Below, piece after piece: positions 24,671-33,282 of a stretch of DNA of 64,000 nucleotides. The first letter of the stretch is position 1, and each line of letters begins with the position of its first letter. A model generated the notes under the pieces. The model was not told where the DNA came from. It made no database searches and worked only from the letters and a program-made list of their open reading frames with translations. The stretch comes from JAHECQ01 sp963775125 (GTDB lineage Bacteria > Actinomycetota > Acidimicrobiia > Acidimicrobiales > SZUA-35), in the NCBI GenBank assembly GCA_963775125.1, contig CAVZHQ010000001.1, positions 248,001-312,000 on the forward strand. The letters run 5' to 3'. Made by a program: the position numbers and the translations under genes.

Positions 24671-26596
24671 GTGCTTGCTCCCCCTCGGCAGCCATCCTCG
24701 CGCCGCTCAGACGAGGACGTCTCCGCCTCCATCGACGAAGTCTGGGGTCGTATTCAGGCGCGGCTCGAGCGCGGCTTCAGCCGAGTGGAGCGGCTGATCT
24801 CGAGCCTCTTCGACCGGGCACTCGAACCGGCCGAGCGTGAAGAGGGCGCCGAGCTGTGCGAAGCGATCGGGTCCAAGCTGGGTGCCTTGGGTCTCGGGGC
24901 GAGCGCGGAACTGATGCGTCGAGCGGCCGATGACTTCGAGGAAGCGGAGCTGGGCATGACCCAGGCGCTCGCGTTGTCCAGCCTGGTCGACGACGCGCGG
25001 GTGACCTTGGCGACCTCGGTGGCCGAGATGAAGGAACTGAGTCACACCGGGCAGCCGTTGGCCGTGATCGGGCCGGTCTGTGAAGCGCTCGATGAAGTCG
25101 TCTGGGTTGCATCGTCGCAGGGCATGCCCGTTCTGGTCCGTACCGACGGGGTTCCGCCCGGGCGTCGAGAGATCGCAGCCGTCGTGGCCGTGGTCACCGA
25201 CGACGAACTCGGCGGCGCACGCCCGACCCTTCGCGGCATTCGCGAAGCGCACCCGACGCAGCCGCTGATCCTGCTTGCCCGGCCGGCGCCCCTGTTCGAG
25301 CGGGCTCGGGTCGTCGACGTCGTGAGCCTGGTGCTTCCGCTGACGACACCGCCGCTCGACGTCGTGGCCGAGGTCCGCCAGGAGTTGCTGCGGACCCGCC
25401 ACCCGCGGTCGGTGGCCCTCTTCGGCGCTGGAGCCGAAGATCTCGCTGAACCGCTGTGGCGACGTGGATTGGCGGCCGTCGTCGAAACGTCGCCTGAGCA
25501 CCTCATCGAGACGATCCGGTCGGGCGAGATCCGAGCCGTGGTTCTGACTGCCGACACCGGCGAGCTCGAACCGGACGAACTGCTCCGACTGCTCCGAACC
25601 GACCGCCAGACGAGGTCATGCGTCGTTGTCATCATCGACGTCAAGGACGACATCGCCCGAGCCCACGCGGCGCTGCGCGAAGGAGCTGATCAGTATTTCG
25701 GTCCGGACTTCGACCTGGATGACCTTGCCGTCACCCTCAAGGCCCGGCTGGTCAGACGGGCGGAGCTCGAGCCGCTCACCGATGCCGCGGGGTTGTCCGG
25801 CGTCGTCCCATGGTCGACAGCGACGGTGTTGATCGAACGGATGCTCCTGGTTTCGTTCCGCCAGAACGTGCCGGCAGGCGTCGGTCTCATCCGGCTGCCG
25901 AAGAACGTCGACAGCACCCTCGACCAGGACATCGCACGCGAGTTCCGCGGCGAAGACGTCATCGCCCGCGTCGACTCGGAGCATCTGGTCATCGCCCTGC
26001 AAGGCGTCGGCCGTCGCGTCCTGCTCCGACGCCTCGGGGACATCCACGAGCGGTTCGGCTTGGACGAATTGGGCGTGCGGGCCGTCGGCGTCGAGTTCCC
26101 CGGCGATGGCCGTTCCATCGACGAGTTGATGGACGGCGGTCGGAGTGCCTTGGAGCGCGCCATCCTCGAGGATGGGCCGGCGGTGATCGGCGGGGACTGG
26201 CAGCCATGGATCAACGAAGCGGCCGACGTGATGCTGATCGATCCGGACCCGACACTCGGCTCGGTACTCGGCGCGACGCTTGCCCGTCGTGGGCTGAAGG
26301 TCACGCAGCGGCTGGATGCCATTGATGCCTTCGACGAACTGATTGGCGGACACCGCGGTTCGCTGCCGCGAGTAGTGATCATGGAGTTGGACCAGCGAGG
26401 CATCGACGGGCTGCAGCTGCTTCGGCAGTTGCGCGACGCCGGTGTTGCCGGCCGCTTCAAGATCATCGTGCTCTCCAGCCGGAGCCAGGAAAGTGACCTG
26501 CGTCGGGCATTCGAACTCGGCATCGACGACTTCGTACCCAAACCGTTCAGCGCACCCCTATTGCTGCACCGCCTGCGCAAGGCCTTGGACGGCTGA
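24671..26596 (+). CDS. Multi-module response-regulator-like protein with phospho-Asp replaced by Glu
   Basis: 641 residues. Residues ~20-110 are a helical segment. Residues ~125-235 and ~240-358 each resemble a receiver fold without acceptor Asp (for instance SCVVVIIDVKDDIARAHAALREGADQYFG). Residues ~370-500 resemble a GGDEF domain lacking the signature. Residues ~516-640 are a receiver: VMLIDPDPTLGSVLGATLARRG, VVIMELDQRGIDGL and IIVLSSRSQESDLRRAFELGIDDFVPKPF. Aligning on G(I/M)DG puts Glu where the phosphorylated Asp should be, with the conserved Ser and Lys kept, so a constitutive, phosphomimic-like state is likely. It is coupled to the HEAT gene (TGATG). GTG 24671 is the start; the ribosome site is poor. 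Confidence 0.7.
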   Translation: MLAPPRQPSSRRSDEDVSASIDEVWGRIQARLERGFSRVERLISSLFDRALEPAEREEGAELCEAIGSKLGALGLGASAELMRRAADDFEEAELGMTQALALSSLVDDARVTLATSVAEMKELSHTGQPLAVIGPVCEALDEVVWVASSQGMPVLVRTDGVPPGRREIAAVVAVVTDDELGGARPTLRGIREAHPTQPLILLARPAPLFERARVVDVVSLVLPLTTPPLDVVAEVRQELLRTRHPRSVALFGAGAEDLAEPLWRRGLAAVVETSPEHLIETIRSGEIRAVVLTADTGELEPDELLRLLRTDRQTRSCVVVIIDVKDDIARAHAALREGADQYFGPDFDLDDLAVTLKARLVRRAELEPLTDAAGLSGVVPWSTATVLIERMLLVSFRQNVPAGVGLIRLPKNVDSTLDQDIAREFRGEDVIARVDSEHLVIALQGVGRRVLLRRLGDIHERFGLDELGVRAVGVEFPGDGRSIDELMDGGRSALERAILEDGPAVIGGDWQPWINEAADVMLIDPDPTLGSVLGATLARRGLKVTQRLDAIDAFDELIGGHRGSLPRVVIMELDQRGIDGLQLLRQLRDAGVAGRFKIIVLSSRSQESDLRRAFELGIDDFVPKPFSAPLLLHRLRKALDG

Positions 26597-27714
26597 TGCG
26601 CCTACGCCTCTTCATCATCTCGTGGGGACTCGTCGGCCTCATGATGTTGCTCTACGTCCTGTGGGGTGTCGCAGCCGATGTGCTTTCGCGGGTCATCGAA
26701 CGCCGTCGCGGGCAGGTTCTGCGGGTCCTGAGCATTGTGCTGTTCGAGTCCGACGACGAAGCGCAGAAGGTGCACGACCAGGTCATCGGGTTGCCCCGCG
26801 GCACGCTGCTCGGCGTGCTGCAGAGCCTCGCGGTCGACTTCGACGGCAGTGCTCGTCAGCGACTTCGTCAACTGGTTCGCACGACCGGGCTCGAACGATT
26901 CATCATTCGACGCTCGAGGAGCAGAAACTGGCGCATGCGGGTCCAGGCGGCCCAGCTCCAGTACCTGGTGCTCCACCCCGACTTCGATCGAGTGAAGCTG
27001 CTGACCGACAAGCATCATCTCGTTCGTGCCCGAACGGCCGAATCGCTGACGCCCGAACAGACACCGAAGTTCATCGACGAACTGATGACGATGTTGTCCG
27101 ACACGTCACCCGCCGCCCGTTTCGCCGCCCAGCAGTCGCTGCTCCAGGCCGGTCCGGCCTGCGTCCCCAAACTGCTACTCCACCTTCAATCGCCGGACAC
27201 CGACGTGCTTCAGGCGCTCGAGGTCGCCGCCAATCTGGCCGACCCGAGGCTGATCGAGGTGCTCGACACCCATGCCCAGTCGAGCGATCCGAAGATCCGG
27301 GAGATGGCGGCCAAGGCGTTGGGCAACGGTGCAGGCGACGACTCGGTTCAGTTGCTGCACCGGCTCGTTGGTGACCAGGACGCCGCCGTTCGGTCCCGCG
27401 CGATCGAGTCGCTGGCCCGCATGGAGTCGCTGACGTCGGCGACCCTCATCGGCCGACGTCTCTCCGATCAGGTCTTCCAGGTGCGTCGCACCGCAGGGCT
27501 GGCGCTCGAACAGTTGGGGCCTGCCGGTCGCATGACCCTTCGTCGACATCTCACCGACCCGGATCGTTTCGCCCGAGACATGGCCCGACAGGTGCTCGAT
27601 GCCGCCGCGGCCAGGACCGGAATCAGCGTCATCGCACCGCTCGACAATCCGCTCGCGGGTCTCGACGAGGTCGATGGGTACGCGTCGATACCAGAAGGAG
27701 CAGTCCGATGCTGA
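26596..27714 (+). CDS. Membrane-anchored HEAT-repeat protein
   Basis: 372 residues. One N-terminal transmembrane segment (FIISWGLVGLMMLLYVLWGVAADVL), then a cytoplasmic domain with HEAT-type helical pairs from ~150 on: SPAARFAAQQSLLQAGPACVPKLLLHLQ, DPKIREMAAKALGNGAGDDSVQLLHRLV, DAAVRSRAIESLARMES, VFQVRRTAGLALEQLGPAGRMTLRRHL. A scaffold between the upstream regulator and the downstream glycosyltransferase is the simplest reading of the operon. The start overlaps the stop of the regulator (TGATG); the stop overlaps the next ATG (27708). Confidence 0.75.
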   Translation: MRLRLFIISWGLVGLMMLLYVLWGVAADVLSRVIERRRGQVLRVLSIVLFESDDEAQKVHDQVIGLPRGTLLGVLQSLAVDFDGSARQRLRQLVRTTGLERFIIRRSRSRNWRMRVQAAQLQYLVLHPDFDRVKLLTDKHHLVRARTAESLTPEQTPKFIDELMTMLSDTSPAARFAAQQSLLQAGPACVPKLLLHLQSPDTDVLQALEVAANLADPRLIEVLDTHAQSSDPKIREMAAKALGNGAGDDSVQLLHRLVGDQDAAVRSRAIESLARMESLTSATLIGRRLSDQVFQVRRTAGLALEQLGPAGRMTLRRHLTDPDRFARDMARQVLDAAAARTGISVIAPLDNPLAGLDEVDGYASIPEGAVRC

Positions 27715-29106
27715 GCAGAGCGTTCGACAGCATCGCCTCGATCGCCGGCGATCTGGGTCACCGGCGTGACGTTGCTCCAGGTCGTGATCATCGTGTCGGC
27801 GATCGTCGAGCTGCGGCGCCTCCGCCAGCGCGATCGACACCAGGTGTGGCGCCGAGTCCTGGCGTCGCCGTTGGCGCCGAAGATCTCGATCCTCGTGCCG
27901 GCCTACAACGAGGAGGTGACGGTGACCGAGACGGTCACGAGTCTCCTTGCGTTGTCCTACGCCAACCTGGAGATCGTGGTCATCAACGACGGGTCGCCGG
28001 ACCGCACGGCCGAGGTGCTGATCGAACAGTTCGACCTGCGCTCGGTGCATCCCATCTTCCAGAAGCTGGTGCCGACGGCCGATGTCCGGAGCATCTATCG
28101 GTCGAGCAGGGAACCGCGCTTGGTGCTCATCGACAAGAACAACGGCGGCAAGGCCGATTCGTTGAACGCCGGTGTCAACATCGCGTCGGGTGACCTGGTG
28201 TGCGCCATCGACGCGGACACCCTGGTTGCGCCCGACGCCCTGCAGCAGTTGGTGGCGCCGTTCATCACTCGCAGCGACGTCGTGGCCGCCGGCGGGACGG
28301 TGCGACTGACCAACGACTCGCCGGTGCGGGGAGCACGCGTGACCGAACTGGTCGTGCCGAAGAAGCCCCTGCCGGCGTTGCAGGCGGTCGAATACGTGCG
28401 GGCCTTCATCGTCGGGCGCCTCGGTTGGAACCCGCTCGGTGGGAACCTGATCATCTCCGGCGCGTTCGGACTCTTCAAACGTTCGGCCGTGCTCGAGGCC
28501 GGGGGCTATGAGCACTCGTCCATCGGCGAAGACATGGAGCTGATCGTTCGCCTCCGCCGTTACGGCTACGAGCACAATCAGCCCGCCAGGGTCGAGTTCC
28601 TTCCGGACCCGGTGGCCTGGACCGAGGCGCCCGAGTCGCTTCGCGTGTTGGCTCGGCAGCGGAACCGGTGGCAGCGGGGTCTGATGGACGTCCTCATTCG
28701 CCACCGCAAGATGATCTTCAACTATCGCTACGGATCGGCGGGCATGTTGGCGATGCCCTTCTTCTTCGTGGTCGAGTTTCTCTCGCCCCTCGTCGAGGCC
28801 GTGAGCCTGACGTTGCTACTCGTCGGTCTGTTGGCCGGGCTGGTCGATCCCGCATCGCTGCTGATGCTGGGTGCGGCGTACGGGTTCGGTGCCGCCATCA
28901 CCATCATGACGCTGTGGTTCGACGAGATCGCGTTCCGTTCGTACCCCAAGGCCCGCTACCGCATCAAGCTTGCGTTCTACGCCATCGCCGAACAGGTCAT
29001 CTACCGACAGCTGACGATCGTCTGGCGCCTCTGGGGCGTCCGTCTCTTCCTGGCCGGTCGCACCGAGTGGGGTCAACAGGTCCGCAAGGGCTTCACGACC
29101 AGTTGA
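27708..29106 (+). CDS. Processive GT2 glycosyltransferase (PgaC/BcsA-like); N-terminus frameshifted as read
   Basis: The GT2 frame can start only at GTG 27766. However, ATG 27708 has an excellent AAGGAG 7 nt upstream and overlaps the HEAT stop. Removing one base near 27744-27750 joins MLSRAFDSIAS to AIWVTGVTLLQVVIIVS, giving the expected first transmembrane helix and 465 residues. The catalytic domain shows VPAYNEE, VINDGSPD, DADT, IGED and the QRNRWQRG (Q/RxxRW) motif of processive hexosyl transferases, followed by C-terminal membrane helices. It probably makes an exported polysaccharide, controlled by the two preceding genes. Confidence 0.85.
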
Positions 29107-29123
29107 TCGGCTCCGGGTTGATC

Positions 29124-29129
29124 TAGCTT
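29124..29129 (+). promoter_or_regulatory. -10 hexamer TAGCTT, leaderless promoter
   Basis: Six nt before GTG 29136. Confidence 0.55.
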
Positions 29130-29135
29130 GGGGGC

Positions 29136-30155
29136 GTGAAGATCGTCGCCGGGATGCCAAACAACGACCTCAACGCCGTCCCGGAGTTCATCGCCCGAGC
29201 CGAGCGCGCCGGGTTCGACGGTGTGACGGTCGCCGAGAACGCGCACAACCCGTTCCTGCCGCTCGCGGTCGCCGCAGTCAACTCCACGCGCATCGAGTTG
29301 GCGACCGGTGTGGCCATCGCGTTCCCGAGGAGCCCGATGATGATGGCCAACAACGCCTGGGATCTGCAGGCGGCGTCCAACGGTCGATTCGTGCTCGGCA
29401 TCGGGTCCCAGGTGAAAGCCCACAACGAGCGTCGGTTCTCCACGCCGTGGTCGGCGCCGGCGCCACGCATGCGGGAATACGTGCAGGCGCTACGAGCCAT
29501 CTGGTCCACCTGGAAGACCGGTGAACCCCTGAAGTTCGAGGGCACCCACTATCGCTTCAATCTCATGACCCCCAACTTCACGCCGGAGCCCATCGATGCG
29601 CCGCCTCCGCCCGTCAAGCTGTCGGCAGTCGGGCCGGCCATGTTGCGGCTCAGCGGCGAAGTGGCCGACGGCGTCAGCCTGCATCCGTTCTGCACCCGTG
29701 ACTACGCCCTGCATCAGATCCTGCCGCGGCTCGGTGAGGGGATGGCGCGGACGGGGCGCCAACGTGAGACGTTCGAGATCTCCGGCGGAGGCTTCGTTGC
29801 GACAGGGGCCACCGATGAGGAGGTGGCGAAGATGGTCGAATGGGTCCGGTACCGGATCGGTTTCTACGGGTCGACCCGTGCCTATTGGCCCGTGCTGGTC
29901 GAGCATGGCCTCGAGGAGTTGGGCCAGAAACTGAACGAGATGTCTCGGCGAAACGAGTGGGACAAGATGGCAGCCGAGGTCACCGACGACGTGGTGCACC
30001 TCTTCGCTGCGGTTGCCCGCCACGACCAACTGCGAGCCGCCATCGCCGAACGATTCGGCGGCGTCGCCGACTCGGTGGCCTTCACCGACCCGACCCTCGA
30101 CGCCGACCTCATCACCGACCTCCGGACGATCCCCACCGCCTTCGCCGGCTTCTAG
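29136..30155 (+). CDS. LLM-class F420-dependent oxidoreductase (TIGR03617-like)
   Basis: 339 residues, luciferase-like TIM barrel. Marks: KIVAGMPNNDLNAVPEFIARAERAGFDGVTVAENAHNPFLPLA at the N-terminus, IELATGVAIAFPRSPMMMANNAWDLQAASNGRFVLGIGSQVK, and KLSAVGPAMLRLSGEVADGVSLHPF. Related proteins use F420 (or FMN) to reduce or oxidise small organics; the substrate is not predictable. It is monocistronic, convergent with another LLM gene whose end is 15 bp away. Confidence 0.87.
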   Translation: MKIVAGMPNNDLNAVPEFIARAERAGFDGVTVAENAHNPFLPLAVAAVNSTRIELATGVAIAFPRSPMMMANNAWDLQAASNGRFVLGIGSQVKAHNERRFSTPWSAPAPRMREYVQALRAIWSTWKTGEPLKFEGTHYRFNLMTPNFTPEPIDAPPPPVKLSAVGPAMLRLSGEVADGVSLHPFCTRDYALHQILPRLGEGMARTGRQRETFEISGGGFVATGATDEEVAKMVEWVRYRIGFYGSTRAYWPVLVEHGLEELGQKLNEMSRRNEWDKMAAEVTDDVVHLFAAVARHDQLRAAIAERFGGVADSVAFTDPTLDADLITDLRTIPTAFAGF

Positions 30156-30170
30156 TCAGATCAGGGCTAT

Positions 30171-31058
30171 CTAGAGGAGCGCCTCGGCCAGACGTCGCCA
30201 GTCGTCCAGAGGGAGGACCTTCGCGTCCTCGACCAACGCTTGGACGCAGACGTGGTTGGCGCCGGCGTCGAGGTGGGCGTTGATGCCGGCGACGATGTGG
30301 TCGAGGTCGCCCCAGAGCACGATGGCGTCGACCAGCTTGTCGCTGACATCGCTGATGTCTGCTTCGGTGAAGCCGAGACGCTTGAGGTTGTTGGTGTAGT
30401 TGGGCAGTGTCAGGTAGCGCGCCATGTTCGCCCGGGCCACCCGCCGGGCCCGCTCCGGGTCGGTCTCGAGCAGGACCATCTGCTCGGGGGCGAGGAACGC
30501 ATCGGGGCCAATGGCCTCACGGGCGATCGCGGTGTGCTCGGGCGGTGCGAAGTACGGGTGCGCCCCGTCGGCCTTCGCCGCCGACAACGCCAACATCTTG
30601 GGTCCGAGGGCAGCAAGTACCCGGGGTGGGCGCTCGTCCGGGCCGAAGGCGGCGAACGGTGAGGCATCCATGGCGTCGAGATACTCGGACATGTCCCGGA
30701 GGGGATGGGAGTAGTCGAGCCCGCGAACGCCCTCGACCATGGGTGCATGGCTCACGCCCAGGCCGAGGAGGAACCGGCCGGGAAAGGCCTCGCACAGTGT
30801 CCGGGCACCGGCGTTCATCGTGAGCGGATGACGGGCGTAGGTCTGTGCGATGCCGGTTGCGACCGCCATGCGTTCACACGCGCCGAGCCAGAGCGCAGCG
30901 GTGATCAGCGGGTCTCGGCCGGTGGACTCGGGCCGCCACAACGCACCCCATCCCATGGCATCGAGCTCGGCGACGACCTCGGTGCCGCGGTTGTTGGGGT
31001 GAAGGTCCAGCAGCGCCGTCCAGACGCCGTAGGTCCCGATGTCGATCTTGTTTGCCAT
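30171..31058 (-). CDS. LLM-class F420-dependent oxidoreductase (TIGR03620-like)
   Basis: 295 residues. Family features: IDIGTYGVWTALLD at the start, GWGALWRPES, MAVATGIAQTYARHPLTMNAGARTLCEAFPGRFLLGLGVSHAPMVEG and PRVLAALGPKMLALSAAKADGAHPYF. The start at ATG 31058 is preceded by TAGGGT at 8 nt. A different luciferase-like subfamily from its convergent neighbour, so this is not a simple tandem duplication. Confidence 0.87.
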   Translation of the reverse strand: MANKIDIGTYGVWTALLDLHPNNRGTEVVAELDAMGWGALWRPESTGRDPLITAALWLGACERMAVATGIAQTYARHPLTMNAGARTLCEAFPGRFLLGLGVSHAPMVEGVRGLDYSHPLRDMSEYLDAMDASPFAAFGPDERPPRVLAALGPKMLALSAAKADGAHPYFAPPEHTAIAREAIGPDAFLAPEQMVLLETDPERARRVARANMARYLTLPNYTNNLKRLGFTEADISDVSDKLVDAIVLWGDLDHIVAGINAHLDAGANHVCVQALVEDAKVLPLDDWRRLAEALL

Positions 31059-31086
31059 GAGGTCCGACCCTACTCGTTCACCGGCT

Positions 31087-31746
31087 TCACGGCCGACCGA
31101 CGATCTCGACCGTGCCGGCGGCCAGGCTCTCGAGGACCACCCGGACCGCGGACTCCGACACGATGACGGTGATGCCTCGTTCGTCCACGGCGGCAATGCG
31201 AGCGGCGGTCAGCCGCACGGATGCCGGCCGCACGAAGGGCTGGTCGTTGTCGTCGAACTCGGCAATGGCGACAGCGAACAGTTCGACAGCATCGCCGACC
31301 TCCACCGGTGGCGGGGCCAGCGGCAGAGGAAGGGTCACCGTACGTTCGTCCGGCAGGAGACCGTGGCGTCCGGCGCCCAGACGGAACGCGGTGATCGGCT
31401 CGTCGCCTGCGATGGGGGAGCGGATCACTTGGCCAACGGCGTCGCCGGGGTGCGATGCCGCGTCGGCGGGAATCAAGCCGATCGGCCAGTGCTCGATCGA
31501 GACGTCGTCGGGCCCGACCCTGTGACCGGCCGGTAGGTCGCCCCGGGCGACCACGACCGTTTGGGTCACACCGAGTTCGGCAACGACCTCGCGGCCGGCG
31601 AGCACCACACGCGTCACGCCGATGAGAAGCACGACGGACGACGCAGCGATGAGGAAGCGCTTCGGACTCCACCGTGCCCGGATCGCCAGCGAAAAGCGGG
31701 CGCCGAGGTCGGAGAGGAGGGGATGAGACACGTGTTCGGGACGCAC
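31087..31746 (-). CDS. SAF-domain membrane protein (CpaB-like)
   Basis: 219 residues. One transmembrane helix (FLIAASSVVLLIGVTRVVL) is followed by a SAF domain: TVVVARGDLPAGHRVGPDDVSIEHWPIGLIPADA and GQVIRSPIAGDEPITAFRL, as in CpaB/FlgA-type proteins for pilus secretin assembly. The C-terminal CpaB sub-domain is represented by VEVGDAVELFAVAIAEF. No Flp-pilus genes are nearby. The GTG start is tentative. Confidence 0.7.
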   Translation of the reverse strand: MRPEHVSHPLLSDLGARFSLAIRARWSPKRFLIAASSVVLLIGVTRVVLAGREVVAELGVTQTVVVARGDLPAGHRVGPDDVSIEHWPIGLIPADAASHPGDAVGQVIRSPIAGDEPITAFRLGAGRHGLLPDERTVTLPLPLAPPPVEVGDAVELFAVAIAEFDDNDQPFVRPASVRLTAARIAAVDERGITVIVSESAVRVVLESLAAGTVEIVGRP

Positions 31747-31815
31747 CGCGAACCTCGCAAAGTGATTGCTCCCCGCCGTTGGCGTCGGGAGACAGCAGCG
31801 CTTGGGGGAAGCCGG

Positions 31816-32259
31816 CTAGCTGGACGCGGACGTCGATGCTTTCGAACCCGAAGTCTTGGATTCGGAGCTCTTCGATCCGGAGCTCTTTGCGGCGGAGGTC
31901 TTCGTGTCGGAGGTCTTCGCGTCCGAAGTCTTGGAATCGGAGGTCTTCGCGTCCGAAGTCGTGGAATCGGAGGTCTTCGTGTCGGAGGTCTTCGTGTCCG
32001 AGGACGAGGGTTCGGAAGTACCGGATTCGGAGGTCGACGAGCCGCCTGTCGTGGGCTTCGCCTTGGAAGAGTCGTTCTTGTAGAAGCCGCTGCCCTTGAA
32101 GGCGATGCCGGGGGCGTGGAACACCTTCTTCAGTGCGTGCTTCTTCTTGGGATGGCGTTCGTCGGCGCCGGCGAGGGTCGTGAGGGACTTGTCCTTGATG
32201 GACTGCTCGACCTCGAAACGCTCATCGCAAATGGTGCATTTGTATTCGTAGATAGGCAT
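31816..32259 (-). CDS. FmdB-family zinc-ribbon protein with incomplete ribbon and repetitive tail
   Basis: 147 residues. MPIYEYKCTICDERFEVEQSIKD and VFHAPGIAFKGSGFYKND are clear FmdB family blocks, but the second Cys pair (CPxCG) between them is replaced by LAGADERHPKKKHALKK, so only one CxxC remains. The last ~75 residues are an imperfect 5-residue repeat built on K/T-T-S-D/E. FmdB proteins are regulatory or of unknown role. The nearby moeA/moaA/moaC genes may be coincidence, although FmdB was first named in formamidase operons. Confidence 0.8.
   Translation of the reverse strand: MPIYEYKCTICDERFEVEQSIKDKSLTTLAGADERHPKKKHALKKVFHAPGIAFKGSGFYKNDSSKAKPTTGGSSTSESGTSEPSSSDTKTSDTKTSDSTTSDAKTSDSKTSDAKTSDTKTSAAKSSGSKSSESKTSGSKASTSASS
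31843..32020. repeat. 15-bp-period tandem repeat inside the FmdB gene
   Basis: About a dozen imperfect copies of a GGAGGTCTTCG(C/T)GTC-type unit encode the KTSD-like tail; units differ mainly at third codon positions. Confidence 0.75.
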
Positions 32260-32344
32260 CGTTTGTCACAGAACGGTAGAGGGACGGAACCGACGGCGCA
32301 TCCTAGCGGGCCGCTGCTGCGACCGGGCTACCGTGCCGCTGGGA

Positions 32345-32350
32345 TACCGT
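32345..32350 (+). promoter_or_regulatory. -10 hexamer TACCGT, leaderless promoter of galU
   Basis: Seven nt before GTG 32358; no Shine-Dalgarno. Confidence 0.45.
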
Positions 32351-32357
32351 CGCGGGT

Positions 32358-33282
32358 GTGAGTTCGAATTCGAAGACAGGTTCCGTTCGCCCCTCGGGTC
32401 GCCCGCCGGTCCGCAAGGCGGTGATTCCTGCGGCCGGTCTCGGCACCCGCTTCCTGCCGTACAGCAAAGCGGTGCCAAAGGAGATGCTGCCGATCGTCGA
32501 TCGGCCGGTCATCCAGTACGTGGTCGAGGAGGCCATCAACGCCGGTGCCGAGGACATCCTCATCATCACCTCGCGCCACAAGAAGGTGATGGAGGACCAT
32601 TTCGATCGTTTCCCCGAGCTCGAGGCCGCGTTGCTCGACAAGGGGAAGACTGCCGAGGCCGAGCAGGTTCGGCGCCTCAGCGACCTCGCCGACATCCATT
32701 TCATTCGACAGGGGGAAGCACTCGGACTCGGACACGCCATCGGGCGAGCCCGCTCGCACGTCGGCGACGATCCGTTCTTCGTGCTGCTGGGCGACGACAT
32801 CATGCACGAGCGGGCCGGGGTGCTGCCCGGCATGCTTCGTGCCTATGACCGCACCGGCGAGTCGGCGGTCGCCCTGATGGTGACCGACGATCCATCCAGC
32901 TACGGGTGCGCTGCGGTCGAGGCGACCGACGATGCCTCCCTGGTCCGGATCACCGGCTTGGTCGAGAAGCCGAAGGCCGAGGACGCCCCATCGAACCTGG
33001 CGATCATGGGCCGCTATCTGTTCACGTCGACCATCTTCGAGGAGATCGAGCAGACCCCTCCTGGGCGTTGGGGGCGAGATCCAGATCACCGACGCCATGG
33101 TCCGCCTCCTCGAACGTGAATCCCTCCACGGCTTCATCTTCGCCGAGGGTCGCTTCGACACCGGCAAGAAAGAGGACTACCTGCGTTGCGTGGTCGAACT
33201 GGCGCTGGAACGTGAGGACCTCGGCCCCGCCATGCGGGCCATCATCGCCGACGTCGCCCGACGAGAGAACCTCCTCGCATGA
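32358..33282 (+). CDS. galU: UTP--glucose-1-phosphate uridylyltransferase; frameshifted as read
   Basis: Residues 1-235 in the first frame: KAVIPAAGLGTRFLPYSKAVPKEMLPIVDRPVIQYVVEEA, FFVLLGDDIM, GLVEKPKAEDAPSNLAIMGRYLF. An extra G in the CTGGGC run at 33063-33065 moves the frame. The true C-terminus GVGGEIQITDAMVRL...DTGKKEDYLRCVVELAL continues in the next frame to 33282. The repaired protein is 307 residues, normal for GalU. It makes UDP-glucose for wall and exopolysaccharides. The stop overlaps the moeA start (ATGA), linking it to the molybdopterin genes. An essential-type gene so intact apart from one G suggests a sequence error. Confidence 0.9.
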
